Source of the DNA: Clostridia bacterium
GTDB taxonomy: Bacteria > Bacillota > Clostridia > Oscillospirales > CAG-272
Direction: 5' to 3'
Length of the DNA stretch: 52,006 nucleotides
Assembly: GCA_017467105.1 (NCBI GenBank)
Contig: JAFTSU010000020.1
Coordinates: 1 to 52,006 of the forward strand
Each line of letters begins with the position of its first letter. Positions within the stretch are counted from its first letter, which is position 1. Of this stretch, positions 33,272 to 42,312 are shown piece after piece. Below the pieces are notes generated by a model. That model saw nothing but the letters and a program-made list of their open reading frames with translations, did no database searches and had not been told where the DNA came from. The translations under genes were made by a program, and so were the position numbers.

Positions 33272-34198
33272 ATGCGTTTCACTGATTTTTCCGTGCTTCC
33301 TATGTGCGTCTTGAAGGATGAATTCAAGGACGGACAAAGGTTTGGAGCGGTCAGCTTTAACGACGTTTTCAAGCCGAGTCCGAAGCTGCTGCCGCGAATG
33401 CTCGGCGGAGAATTCGTCTTCACTAAATATCATTTTCACGACGGTGTGGAGATCATTCTCATCGAGGACGGTGAGGCTACCGCGGTAATCGGTAATAAGG
33501 CGTACAAGGTACGCAAGGGAGACCTCGTTATAAGCAATCCTTACGAGGCGCACGGACTGTATCTCGACTCATCACGCGCACGTTTTCAGAGGAGCTGTAT
33601 AATATTCAATCCGAGAGATATATTTCCGTTATCAAAGACAGAGACGGTCTTTGACGGTCTGCGGCAGCTGAGATTTCAGAACTGTATTCGCGGCGGTGGA
33701 CGGGGCGGAGCGCTCTCTGAGTGCATAAGGAAAATGGTAAGGATCGCAAAGAGGAGAAGCGAGTCGGCAACCGTGGAGGAAATTTCCACTCTTATGGAAT
33801 TCTACTCTCTGGCGATCAAGGAGGGTGCAGTCCGAGACTCAGTGGGTGAAAACCCGTACAGACGCGATTTCGTCACCAAGATAGCCGATTACGTGAACGA
33901 AAATCTCTTGGAGCATATCACGGCAAGCACGGCGGCGGAATACTGCAAATACTCTCCGGAGCATTTTTGCAGGTTGTTTAAGGCTTGCTTCGGTACAACG
34001 TTTATCGATTACGTCAATTCCTGCCGTCTGAAGCTGGCGAAGGACAAAATCGACAGAGGCGAGATCTGCAAGGTAGCGGAGCTGGCGCAGGCATCCGGAT
34101 ATTCAAACCCCAATTACTTTGCATCTCTCTTTAAAAGAAGCGTTGGCATTACACCGTCAAAATACATAGAGAAAGTGAGAAATAAAAATGAGGTATGA
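33272..34198 (+). CDS. AraC family transcriptional regulator with cupin sensor
   Basis: The 308-residue protein has an N-terminal cupin (FHDGVEIILIEDGEATAV, KGDLVISNPYEAHGL) that would bind a sugar, and a C-terminal double HTH of the AraC family: ITASTAAEYCKYSPEHFCRL, then VAELAQASGYSNPNYFASLFKR and GITPSKYI. AAAAAAGGAGGAG precedes the ATG. The stop overlaps the start of the GH127-like gene by 11 bases, so regulator and enzyme are translationally coupled. The inverted repeat over its own -35 suggests autoregulation. The matching motif at the GH106-like array makes that array a candidate second target. Confidence 0.88.
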   Translation: MRFTDFSVLPMCVLKDEFKDGQRFGAVSFNDVFKPSPKLLPRMLGGEFVFTKYHFHDGVEIILIEDGEATAVIGNKAYKVRKGDLVISNPYEAHGLYLDSSRARFQRSCIIFNPRDIFPLSKTETVFDGLRQLRFQNCIRGGGRGGALSECIRKMVRIAKRRSESATVEEISTLMEFYSLAIKEGAVRDSVGENPYRRDFVTKIADYVNENLLEHITASTAAEYCKYSPEHFCRLFKACFGTTFIDYVNSCRLKLAKDKIDRGEICKVAELAQASGYSNPNYFASLFKRSVGITPSKYIEKVRNKNEV

Positions 34199-35891
34199 GC
34201 AGTACGATCTGGTCAGCGATGCAAAAAGAGCGCTGTCATACATTGATAATATGACGGACAAGGCTTTAGGAAGACTTCCCTATTGGCTTGTTCTTCCGCA
34301 CAAGAAGCCAGCCGAGGCGGAGCATTGCAAGGTGGACGACGCGGAGCTCGTTGGCTCCTGGTTTGAGGCTGTGGACAGTCTTGAGCATATCTTAGGAAAA
34401 AGTGAAGCTACGAGAGAGCTGTACGAGGCGCTTCGCGCTCACGTTATGGATTCCTGGGGTGAGCACGGACTGAGATTCCACAAAAAGCACCCTTGGACAC
34501 ACACTATACACTCATCATTTCACGAGATGGGATACATCCTCCCTGCCCTTAACAGACTTGTAAAGAACGACCCCACGGACAAAGAGGCAGAGGAGCGAGC
34601 TTCCGGTCTTGTACGCGGTATGCGCTCCTTGGTATATGAAAGAAAGGTCAGAAGCTTCTGGTCGGGAGACACGAACGAAACCGAGCCGCTTTACGAATTT
34701 CCAAACGATATCTACGTAAAGGGAAAGGGCTTTGATTTCTCTCATCACACCGGCAGGGGCGAGCAACCCATAAGAAACGGAGTTGTGATGTATGCGCTGG
34801 TGGACAGATACGCACTTACAGGCGACGCGGTAGCGCTGGAGCTGGCGATAGGTCTTGCAAATTTCTTGCTTGGCCCCTCAAGATATTTCAACTACAAATT
34901 TGAGTTCTTCGGTCACGTTCACTCATCAGTATGGATAGCTGCGGGACTTGTATATCTTGGCAGAATAACGGGTACGGAGAGATATATAAACGCAGGAGAA
35001 AAAATATACGGATACGTTCGCTCCATGTCCTCAAATTACGGCTGGATACCCGAGTTTGCTCAGTGGAGAGCGCCAGAGCTTGAGCATTGTGAGACCTGCT
35101 GTATCAAGGATATGATACTCTGCTGTGACGAGCTTATCAAATGCGGAAAGAGCAACTATTGGGAAGATATCTATCTCTTCTCAAGAAATCAGCTTACGGA
35201 AAACCAGATTAAATACACAGGCTACGTAGTGTCTGACGATACCCTGCCCGATACACCGAACAAGACCTTCCGTGAGCTTGGCCGGCGACTGATCGGCGGA
35301 TATACCGGTGGCGCTGAGCCTAACTCTATTTCTCTGACACGCTTCCGCGCTATTGCGGGCTGCTGTGTGGGTACTGCGCCTATCGCCCTGGAGCTTATAT
35401 GGAACAGAACCGTTACAGAGAGAGACGGCGTGCTTACGGTTAATATCCACACCGACAAGGATGATGAAAAGTACACGCTTACACACTCTATTCCAAACGC
35501 CCCGATAGTTACATTAACCCCGAAAATCGATACACGGGTAGGCTTTAGGCTCTATAGCTTCATAAAAAATCCAAGACTCACGGTTAACGGGAAGGTCGCA
35601 CCCTCACACATTGAGGACGGTATTATTTACACTGATTCTGCCGTTTGTAAAGATGAGGCTGTTTCCCTACTCTTTGATATGGAGACCGAGGAGAAAAAGG
35701 AGTTCTTCGCCGGTAAGGAGTATACTGAAATATGGCGCGGCGGCGATATGATAGACATTCTGCCCCGCGGCGAGCATGTCAGACTTTACCAGAGAGATAA
35801 CGATAAGGAAAAGTACTATCCCTTGCCTGATGAGGTTGAGTTTACCGGCGCGTCCGACAGAGGCCCCACGCAACAATCGCCCGATAAGTGA
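34188..35891 (+). CDS. GH127-like beta-L-arabinofuranosidase
   Basis: The 567-residue protein has an (alpha/alpha)6 barrel (about 1-420) plus a beta-sandwich end. The zinc-thiolate site of GH127 enzymes is recognisable: ELEHCETCC with Glu302 and Cys304, and IAGCCVGT with Cys392 and Cys393. This matches the Glu-x-Cys plus Cys-Cys set of characterised members, where a zinc-bound Cys is the nucleophile. EFAQW (Glu289) lies about where the acid/base Glu is expected. No signal peptide. It would release terminal arabinofuranose from imported plant oligosaccharides. It starts inside the 3' end of the AraC gene. Related families such as GH146 are possible. Confidence 0.78.
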   Translation: MRYEQYDLVSDAKRALSYIDNMTDKALGRLPYWLVLPHKKPAEAEHCKVDDAELVGSWFEAVDSLEHILGKSEATRELYEALRAHVMDSWGEHGLRFHKKHPWTHTIHSSFHEMGYILPALNRLVKNDPTDKEAEERASGLVRGMRSLVYERKVRSFWSGDTNETEPLYEFPNDIYVKGKGFDFSHHTGRGEQPIRNGVVMYALVDRYALTGDAVALELAIGLANFLLGPSRYFNYKFEFFGHVHSSVWIAAGLVYLGRITGTERYINAGEKIYGYVRSMSSNYGWIPEFAQWRAPELEHCETCCIKDMILCCDELIKCGKSNYWEDIYLFSRNQLTENQIKYTGYVVSDDTLPDTPNKTFRELGRRLIGGYTGGAEPNSISLTRFRAIAGCCVGTAPIALELIWNRTVTERDGVLTVNIHTDKDDEKYTLTHSIPNAPIVTLTPKIDTRVGFRLYSFIKNPRLTVNGKVAPSHIEDGIIYTDSAVCKDEAVSLLFDMETEEKKEFFAGKEYTEIWRGGDMIDILPRGEHVRLYQRDNDKEKYYPLPDEVEFTGASDRGPTQQSPDK

Positions 35892-35892
35892 T

Positions 35893-35912
35893 AAAGGAAA
35901 ACTGCCTTTTTT
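35893..35912 (+). terminator. Weak terminator-like hairpin after the GH127 gene
   Basis: AAAGG and CCTTT flank AAAACTG, followed by T's, immediately after the stop. The stem is only five pairs, so the larger hairpin element at 35983-36082 may be the true end. Confidence 0.35.
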
Positions 35913-35982
35913 AACACTCATTCACCATAATGACGGGAGCGTGTAAAGCGTTTCCGTTCCGGAGTGGCATTTTTAACCAACT

Positions 35983-36082
35983 AAAAAGCACTGCTAATAT
36001 GTGATAATCCACTTAAAACGAACGCTTGATATTCCTTCAAGCCTACCTTCAAGGTGGTTTTCATCATATTTCGCAGTGCTTT
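35983..36082. repeat. 100-bp element with inverted-repeat ends and internal hairpins
   Basis: AAAGCACTGC (35985-35994) and GCAGTGCTTT (36073-36082) are perfect complements, and the pairing extends inward imperfectly. Inside are GCTTGA/TCAAGC and ACCTT-C-AAGGT. On the minus strand the element ends in GCAGTGCTTTTTAG, fitting the terminator of the minus-strand operon that stops at 36120. It could also be a small non-autonomous mobile element. Confidence 0.5.
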
Positions 36083-36119
36083 AAATTTATCTGTCGTCTT
36101 ACGGAACTGTATTTTCAAA

Positions 36120-36674
36120 TCAGGAATATTCCTCGTGGATATACACCTCTGAATACTCCCGCTCGTCGTCACTGAAGAAAAAATACAGATATCCGTCAAG
36201 GTGATCAAGAAATCCCATTTCGCTGTCCAAGGGATCAAATTGCATAAAAAGCTTAGGCGGCGCGTCTTCGTAGTTCCAATCGCTTGGGATACCAAGAAGA
36301 CGAGTGCAGACTTTGCTGTCGTCCACCTCGCAGAACTCCATCAGATACGCATCGTTGAATCCTTCGTATCCCTCGACCTCAAGGTTGAAATCGTCAATGG
36401 CAAGCTCGGGCTCACCGTCAAAGCGACGCACATCTGCCTCTAAATTATAGTCTCCGCCGTCAGTATGTAAAAAGATATAGAGATAGCCTGTATGCGAAAG
36501 TCGGTTTTCCCTGTCGAGATGGGCGATATCCGCAAGGTTTATCTGACAAAGGAATATCTCATCCTCGTAGAAGTCGCCTTCCCACGCAAGTGGAACTGTA
36601 GGAGTGCCAAAAAACTTTGACGCACCGAGATCGTAGTCCGCAGGTGCTTTTTTTACTTTGATCCCTATCGCCAT
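36120..36674 (-). CDS. DUF1963 (YwqG-like) family protein
   Basis: With ATG at 36674 the protein has 184 residues; a GTG at 36719 would overlap the upstream gene. The DUF1963 pattern is clear: SKFFGTPTVPLAWEG ... IFLCQINLADIA ... RLSHTGYLYIFLHTD near the front, and KLFMQFDPLDSEM ... DGYLYFFFSDD at the end. Family proteins are cytoplasmic, of unknown biochemical function, and often found beside polymorphic-toxin immunity genes. Last gene of a minus-strand run of four, with acidic composition and no signal or membrane segment. Confidence 0.72.
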   Translation of the reverse strand: MAIGIKVKKAPADYDLGASKFFGTPTVPLAWEGDFYEDEIFLCQINLADIAHLDRENRLSHTGYLYIFLHTDGGDYNLEADVRRFDGEPELAIDDFNLEVEGYEGFNDAYLMEFCEVDDSKVCTRLLGIPSDWNYEDAPPKLFMQFDPLDSEMGFLDHLDGYLYFFFSDDEREYSEVYIHEEYS

Positions 36675-36702
36675 ACCTATTTGGCACTCCTTTTCCTTAT
36701 TC

Positions 36703-37062
36703 TTATTCGCCCATCTCACCTTTTTTCTCGATCATCAAAATCACGTGATCGCTGCGCGACCATGCGTACTCATTGCAGCCGCCCCGTTCACTCCTCCCGC
36801 GCAGACATACGCGAGGATTTTCAAGAGAAATGACGTCCTCGATGCCCCCCTGTGCCTCTTCATCAAAGAAGGTGAATTTGATCTCGTTTTCTGTCAATTC
36901 ATCAATTTTGATTCTCTCGCCGCGGCTTGTACTGTCCGATCCGTCCTTAATTTCATAAACCTCGTTCCAATAGTGGTCATACCAGCTGCCGTATTTATAT
37001 TCGTTTGTTTCGCGCTCAAGGCGTAGAATATATTCCGACCATTTTTTGTTTATATTACTCAT
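36703..37062 (-). CDS. Hypothetical protein, 119 residues
   Basis: Begins MSNINKKWSEYILRLERETN. Acidic, with about equal alpha and beta propensity; no signal peptide, membrane segment or recognised domain. It lies 27 bp after the 121-residue gene and just before the DUF1963 gene, all on the minus strand, so it is probably co-transcribed. Its size and charge would suit an immunity-type or accessory protein, but nothing in the sequence shows this. Confidence 0.55.
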   Translation of the reverse strand: MSNINKKWSEYILRLERETNEYKYGSWYDHYWNEVYEIKDGSDSTSRGERIKIDELTENEIKFTFFDEEAQGGIEDVISLENPRVCLRGRSERGGCNEYAWSRSDHVILMIEKKGEMGE

Positions 37063-37089
37063 TTTCCACCTCTGCTGACTTATATGGTG

Positions 37090-37455
37090 TTATGATATGG
37101 AATAATGGACTTTATCTTCTCTCTCGGATTCGGTTTTTTCAGTAACGACCGTTGCGCTGAATGCATAATGCGAATTATAGCAGCCCTTAAGATAGGACCA
37201 TTTTTGATAGGAATATTCTCCTCTGCATTCCTCGCCCACTCTGACCACGCGCTCATATTCCACAGGTACTATCTCCGATTCCTTATTATTGGGGTCTTTC
37301 TTTTCATTTGAATAGGAATGAACCGTAAACGTGCCGTCGCCGTTGTCCTTACAGCTTATTTCAAAGCTATATCCCACAACGTGCTTTTTTCCATCAACGG
37401 AAACATACTGCAAAGCGTAATCCGGAAAATTGAATTTTACCATTAAATAATGCAT
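37090..37455 (-). CDS. Hypothetical protein, 121 residues
   Basis: ATG at 37455 has GGAG seven bases upstream; a second Met is four codons on. The protein is mostly beta (GYSFEISCKDNGDGTFTVHSY, SHYAFSATVV) with a highly charged C-terminus, no signal peptide and no recognised family. It starts 11 bp after the large lipoprotein's stop, so it is in the same operon and may be a cytoplasmic partner of unknown role. Confidence 0.55.
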   Translation of the reverse strand: MHYLMVKFNFPDYALQYVSVDGKKHVVGYSFEISCKDNGDGTFTVHSYSNEKKDPNNKESEIVPVEYERVVRVGEECRGEYSYQKWSYLKGCYNSHYAFSATVVTEKTESEREDKVHYSIS

Positions 37456-37466
37456 ACCGCCACTCC

Positions 37467-40148
37467 TTATTTTGCGAGGGTTGAGTCGAAGATACCGTAG
37501 GAAGGCGAATTTCTGTTGTGATCAAGCCAGAAGGCAAGGCGCTCGCAGTTTGCAACGTCTACGGTTATCTCCATAGTTGACATATCAGATGTCAATTTGT
37601 ATTCGCCAACCACCTTATCGTCCGCGATCACGTATAAAGTGTCATATGGCTGTTGTCTGTGGTCAACGTAATTCTGACCATCAACTACACCGATATTAAA
37701 GGTCACTGTTTTATATTGCCCTTGCAGGTTAAAGCAGGCGAAGGATGCCTGGCTGATCTCTGACGAGGTTGCGAGAGCAAGGAGTGCAAGTCCACCGCCC
37801 ACAAATCCGGCAATACCGAAAATACCGGAGCCGATAAGTCCGCCGGAATCCAAGGACAAATATACACAGCTGGAAAGCACGAAGCCGCGCGTATGATTAA
37901 CTCCGTCTACTGTGAAATAGCTCTTATTATCCGTGCCGTCGTAAATGCCGTTAAAGTGTCTGACCGCATCGTGACCGTTGCCCTCCGCGCTCATATACTC
38001 ATAGGGTAGGAAACGCTCCATAAGATCAACACCGTCGGGAAAAGGTGCCTGCTCGGGCTTGTAGAAATCAAGCTCACCGATCTCGTGAGTATGTACGCCA
38101 ATATCAGCCACCATATAGGTTCCGCGCGTCAGCCCGGCAAATCCAAGCAGACTGAACTGAAGCACGTCAACGCCCTCTACGTTTAACTCGCAGCTGATCG
38201 GGAAAGCGGTGGCGGTCAGATTATAACGCTTAAGCTCAACCCCGTCGCCGTATACGACGAGAACGTCATCCTTCACGTGACTCTTATCCACGCGCCCAAC
38301 GGTAAATGTAAGATACTTGAACTGTCCGCCAAGCTTGAAATTTGCTTCAGCGGGTACGGCGGAATCCAAGGGAGAGCCGAAAAAGCTGTAAATGGATTCC
38401 ATAGCAATGCCTTCGTTATAGAAGATATCGCCCATATAATGACCTCTATATTTGGTTGAACCATCATATACGCGCGTTGCCTTTGTGGAGAACGGCTCGC
38501 ATATCTCACCTATCAGCTTATACGAGCCGGGCTCTACCGTCTCAGGCTCTTCGATCACGGGCGCGCCGAGAGTCATATTATAAAAACCGTAATCCGCCTG
38601 ATACAGACCGCCGTAATCAGTACCCGCGCATACCTCAATACAAAGAATATGACCTCCCGTCACGTCAAGAGAATAGCTCTCCGTCGGATTATCATATTCA
38701 AGCTCAACGTCAAGTATCTTAACACCGTCAAGGTAAATATTAAGCCATCCACCGCCCGAATACGTGGAGTTTTCAACAACACCGACGGAGAAATTGAACT
38801 GCTTGTATTTTCCGCCAAGATTGTAATAAGACGGAGCGCTGACCATCCAGGCGTTATACATAACAAGTCCCTTATTATAGTTATTGCCGGCAACAGTAAA
38901 GCTGTCATTTCCCTTTCCGTCGTACACTCCGGTGCTGTCAGTCTTATGGAACAGAGACGCTCCCACGAAAAAGTCAACCGTTCCGTCAACCGTCTTTACT
39001 GAATCGTCAATAACCCGAGGTGACACGGAAATAACAGGATCCGCCAGCACTACAGAGCAAAGCTCCCAATTATCTCTCACCCGTATTACCATTTTTCTTG
39101 CGCCGGATATATCGATCCTATAGGTTTCAGGCTTCGCAAAAGCGTATTGACGCTCCTCGAATACCTGCTGACCGTCAAGCAGAATCTCAAACGCTACGTA
39201 CTGGTTAGGCTCTGTAACGGGAAGTATTCTTCCGTCCATCATACCCACGGTAAAGCTGAACTCGCTGTAGGTCTTACCGTCAAGGTAATAAACCACGTCC
39301 TTCTTCTTACCTGCACCGGTTGTATTTCCGTTATCAAGAGGAATACAGTCGTCATAGGTTTCGCCTGCGATGGTAAATGGATCGTTTCTGCGATACTGTG
39401 AGTAAATCATATCGCTCTCCCAGTGAGGCGCCATAATATCATTCAGATAATAGCCGCCTCCTTGCGCGTTTACAGACACGGAAGGAGAATCGGACGTGCC
39501 AAACCAATCTACCATTCTGCCGATCGCATTATTCTTGCTGTGAGGTGCGTCCTCGGCAAAAAATCCATCTGAAAGTATGCTTATTGCGATGATATAGTTG
39601 TCAACGTTTCTGAAATATATGGCTGACCTTCCTGCCATAACGCCATCATTGGTGACAGTATAGCTCCATCCGTTATATTGCTTTCCGGCAATATCGCAAG
39701 AGATCTCCCCTGCGGTGATCATATAGTCGGGTCTGTTACTAAAGCGTCCGCTGCCGGTACTCCAATTACTGAAATTCCACTGTCCGTTAGATAAATATCT
39801 ACCGTCAAGCTTTTCTATAACAATCTCAATCGCGTCTGCCGTAACGCTGTTGACCGCACGGCATTCAAGGGAAAAATCGCTATCTTTCTTCTCTTCATCC
39901 GTTCTGTCAGAGAAGAAGAGATAAGGGTTATCGGAAAGATCAGCCTTATTCTCGAAGCACCAATGTGCAGGCAAGCTAAGCGAGATATCAAAGTATTCGT
40001 TGGAATATGATTTTCCATTCGTCACTCCGGTAACTGATCCGGGCGATTCCTCGCCGCCGCCACCCGATCCTGATCCGCAGGATGCCAAGATTGAAAACAG
40101 CATAGTTACCACGAGAAGTAATGCCAAAAGCTTGTACGACCTTTTCAT
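37467..40148 (-). CDS. Large lipoprotein with four NPCBM-like carbohydrate-binding repeats
   Basis: The 893-residue protein has a lipoprotein signal (lipid Cys24 in ILASC) and a Gly-rich spacer. An N-terminal domain (about 45-235: EYFDISLSLPAHWCFEN, AGEISCDIAGKQYNGWSYTV) precedes four repeats (about 240-385, 395-540, 555-705, 720-893). Each repeat has the NPCBM signature: FTVAGNNYNKGLVMYNAW, YYNLGGKYKQFNFSVGVVE, LNIYLDGVKILDVEL, and a closing hydrophobic strand before a proline. NPCBM modules bind galactose-type sugars. The last repeat carries a 30-residue Gly/Leu-rich hydrophobic insert near 766-795, able to span a membrane. Surface anchored; likely a glycan- or cell-surface-binding protein. 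Confidence 0.72.
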   Translation of the reverse strand: MKRSYKLLALLLVVTMLFSILASCGSGSGGGGEESPGSVTGVTNGKSYSNEYFDISLSLPAHWCFENKADLSDNPYLFFSDRTDEEKKDSDFSLECRAVNSVTADAIEIVIEKLDGRYLSNGQWNFSNWSTGSGRFSNRPDYMITAGEISCDIAGKQYNGWSYTVTNDGVMAGRSAIYFRNVDNYIIAISILSDGFFAEDAPHSKNNAIGRMVDWFGTSDSPSVSVNAQGGGYYLNDIMAPHWESDMIYSQYRRNDPFTIAGETYDDCIPLDNGNTTGAGKKKDVVYYLDGKTYSEFSFTVGMMDGRILPVTEPNQYVAFEILLDGQQVFEERQYAFAKPETYRIDISGARKMVIRVRDNWELCSVVLADPVISVSPRVIDDSVKTVDGTVDFFVGASLFHKTDSTGVYDGKGNDSFTVAGNNYNKGLVMYNAWMVSAPSYYNLGGKYKQFNFSVGVVENSTYSGGGWLNIYLDGVKILDVELEYDNPTESYSLDVTGGHILCIEVCAGTDYGGLYQADYGFYNMTLGAPVIEEPETVEPGSYKLIGEICEPFSTKATRVYDGSTKYRGHYMGDIFYNEGIAMESIYSFFGSPLDSAVPAEANFKLGGQFKYLTFTVGRVDKSHVKDDVLVVYGDGVELKRYNLTATAFPISCELNVEGVDVLQFSLLGFAGLTRGTYMVADIGVHTHEIGELDFYKPEQAPFPDGVDLMERFLPYEYMSAEGNGHDAVRHFNGIYDGTDNKSYFTVDGVNHTRGFVLSSCVYLSLDSGGLIGSGIFGIAGFVGGGLALLALATSSEISQASFACFNLQGQYKTVTFNIGVVDGQNYVDHRQQPYDTLYVIADDKVVGEYKLTSDMSTMEITVDVANCERLAFWLDHNRNSPSYGIFDSTLAK

Positions 40149-40223
40149 TTCGGTATTCTCCTTTTTGTTGATATTGCGTTCGTTCGGTTATGCGTGAGTA
40201 TTAAGTACATTTTGTACAAATTA

Positions 40224-40252
40224 AGTTTATCACAAATATTTATGTTTGTCAA
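40224..40252 (-). promoter_or_regulatory. Promoter of the large lipoprotein operon
   Basis: Minus strand: TTGACA (40252-40247), 17 bp, TAAACT (40229-40224), extended -10 TG. A TTTGTACAAA palindrome at 40211-40220 follows the start site and may be an operator. Confidence 0.75.
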
Positions 40253-40302
40253 TAATGCTAACGATTTAGCATAAAGCAAATTTAATTTCTTCAAGGCTAT
40301 AT

Positions 40303-40350
40303 CAAAAAAAACAAATGTCGGGTCAGGTGCTTATTTCGAGCATCCGACCC
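40303..40350 (-). terminator. Terminator of the DUF4838 gene
   Basis: Minus strand: GGGTCGGATGCT (40350-40339) pairs with AGCACCTGACCC (40331-40320) with two mismatches around a 7-nt loop, followed by a T-rich run after a short gap. Confidence 0.7.
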
Positions 40351-40362
40351 GGTTTAAATTGT

Positions 40363-42228
40363 TTATTCAAAGATATACCACTTACCAGGGATGAAGCCTT
40401 TCGTATCGGTGTTTAACACCGGGAAGGCGACGGCGTAGCCCGTTTTACTGTGGTAGAGGCTGTCAAAGCTTACAGCCATATAGGCAAGCTCGCCTGTGGG
40501 ATCATCGTACGGAAGCACTAACGAATATGCAGGGCGGGCACCCGTATCGGACGTCTCAAGATCTGAATAGCGGAATACCATTCGCATAAGGCGGATATTG
40601 TTACGTGAGAGGGTGGATTTTGCAGCTGTAAGCGCCTTTTCGTAAAGGTTATAGACGTATGATTTATCCACCTTCTCCATAAGGGCTCTGCCTGCGGCGC
40701 TGATGTTCGCCTCACCGTCGTTCAAGGTCTCAACATACCTGACTATCTCCGAAACGAAGGGCGCGCCCTCGCCGAAGAGCAGACCAATTCTCGATAGGTT
40801 ATCCTCGAGAGAAAGGCTTGTATCATAGGCGGTTCTGCCGAATGAGCAGACGTTTACTAAGTGGTTCCAGATGTGGAAGCACTCAAGCTGGGTACCCGTG
40901 CCTAGAATATTCTTCTCCTCAAAATACTGCCATATACTCTGCAGCTCGTCTGCCATAGGAATGAGTCGCTGGCGAGCGCCGAATACACCCATATAATAGT
41001 CGTAGAAGCCTACGCTCGCTCCATGAGACTGCCACTCAAGAAGTGTATCGGTGAAATGAGTGTTTATAAGGCATGAGCCGTCGGGCTTTCCGCAGCTGCG
41101 AAGTCCGGAATCTGCCCAGGTGGACATCTCATAAAAGACGTTCTCCGGTATTTCTGTCCCTTCAGGATAAGTCCAGAGATTAGTATAAAGCAGAACGTCA
41201 AGCTTGATTTTTTTGTGTTTAGTGCCTACCCGTGTCGCAATTTTGTTTAAAAAATAGGTGTAATTCTGCATTTTAGTATAGGGCGAGCACATCGGGCAGG
41301 TGCACTGCTCTGCCCTGCCGTCCTTTGGCCAGAGAGCGATGCAGTCAACGTAAGGGTTATCCTCTATCCAGCTTGATAAGTTATCACTTACCTGATTGAT
41401 GCACTCCTCATTCCTTGAGCAAAGCACCCACTGTCCTGCGGGATCCTCCGCATATCTTGGCTTAAAGCGAGTGCCGTCCGAGTTTAATCTGTAATACTCC
41501 GGATGTGTCTCAAGATAATGCTCGGGATAGAGCTCGTTTCCGAAAAAGGGTAGCCAATAATCTATAGCGTCGTGATGTCCTACGGTTAAGCGTATACCGC
41601 GACGCAGAAGCTCGGGTATAAGTCCCATTTTCTTATAGCCATCGTATATTTTGCACCAGGTAAGAATACGGTTATAACGGTTCTTGACAAGCCAATCGAA
41701 GAACGGAATATTAAGCTCGTGCTCCGAATCCCCCGCCTTATCTCCGTACTCAACAATAGCGGTGCGGTAAGGTCGGCTTGCGGATGGCTTTACGTATCTG
41801 TCATCCTTCAGCTCTATGGAGTCATAGGTTGGTACCAGCTCACCTGCTTCAACGGTGGGACTGCTGTACGCAGTGAGAGAGCAGCCGAGATAGCGCTCCA
41901 AAAACTCATAGACCGCATATACCGTACCGCGCTCCATATCGTCAAAGCCCTCGCTGCCTGCGATAACAATATCTCTTCCCCTTATATCTATCAGCATACC
42001 CTCCTCACCGGTAAGAAGAGAGGAAAACTCCTCGGGCGGTATGGGGCAGCTTGGGTTACGTAACGGTCCGCCGATGATAATTCTGACATCGCACGATGCA
42101 CTCTCGACCAGCCGTACGTTAAGCGATCTTTTCAGATACTTCTCCAGCTCTTCTGCGGCAAAAAGCTCGCGAGGCGTGGGAGATGGCGGGGTTATTATTT
42201 GTATTTTTGCGCCGCTTCTAATTGTCAT
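40363..42228 (-). CDS. DUF4838 family protein, GH-like (alpha-glucuronidase/hexosaminidase-type N-domain plus TIM barrel)
   Basis: The 621-residue protein has AAAGGAG before ATG. Residues 1-150 match the alpha/beta N-domain shared by GH20/GH67-type enzymes and DUF4838: PRELFAAEELEKYLKRSL, VRIIIGGP, MERGTVYAVYEFLERYLGC. The barrel follows with VGHHDAIDYWLP, GQWVLCSRNEECINQVSDN, CIALWPKDGRAEQCTCPMC (about 295-313), LYTNLWTYPE and a YYMGVFG segment. The CxCxxC-type cluster after the barrel strand is a hallmark of DUF4838. No signal peptide. Glycoside hydrolase activity is suspected for the family but not established. Confidence 0.75.
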   Translation of the reverse strand: MTIRSGAKIQIITPPSPTPRELFAAEELEKYLKRSLNVRLVESASCDVRIIIGGPLRNPSCPIPPEEFSSLLTGEEGMLIDIRGRDIVIAGSEGFDDMERGTVYAVYEFLERYLGCSLTAYSSPTVEAGELVPTYDSIELKDDRYVKPSASRPYRTAIVEYGDKAGDSEHELNIPFFDWLVKNRYNRILTWCKIYDGYKKMGLIPELLRRGIRLTVGHHDAIDYWLPFFGNELYPEHYLETHPEYYRLNSDGTRFKPRYAEDPAGQWVLCSRNEECINQVSDNLSSWIEDNPYVDCIALWPKDGRAEQCTCPMCSPYTKMQNYTYFLNKIATRVGTKHKKIKLDVLLYTNLWTYPEGTEIPENVFYEMSTWADSGLRSCGKPDGSCLINTHFTDTLLEWQSHGASVGFYDYYMGVFGARQRLIPMADELQSIWQYFEEKNILGTGTQLECFHIWNHLVNVCSFGRTAYDTSLSLEDNLSRIGLLFGEGAPFVSEIVRYVETLNDGEANISAAGRALMEKVDKSYVYNLYEKALTAAKSTLSRNNIRLMRMVFRYSDLETSDTGARPAYSLVLPYDDPTGELAYMAVSFDSLYHSKTGYAVAFPVLNTDTKGFIPGKWYIFE

Positions 42229-42312
42229 TTTCTTGCTCCTTTCAGGTGCATTCGGAAATATACTTATTGCTTTGGGCTTAGCAGTTCACGGTTAATATGA
42301 TTTTCGTGTGAT

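Noticed and set aside
35981-36295. 104-codon minus-strand ORF ending in the inverted-repeat element
   Set aside because: Most of it overlaps the DUF1963 gene in another frame; the ending is inside the hairpin element and no start signal is seen.
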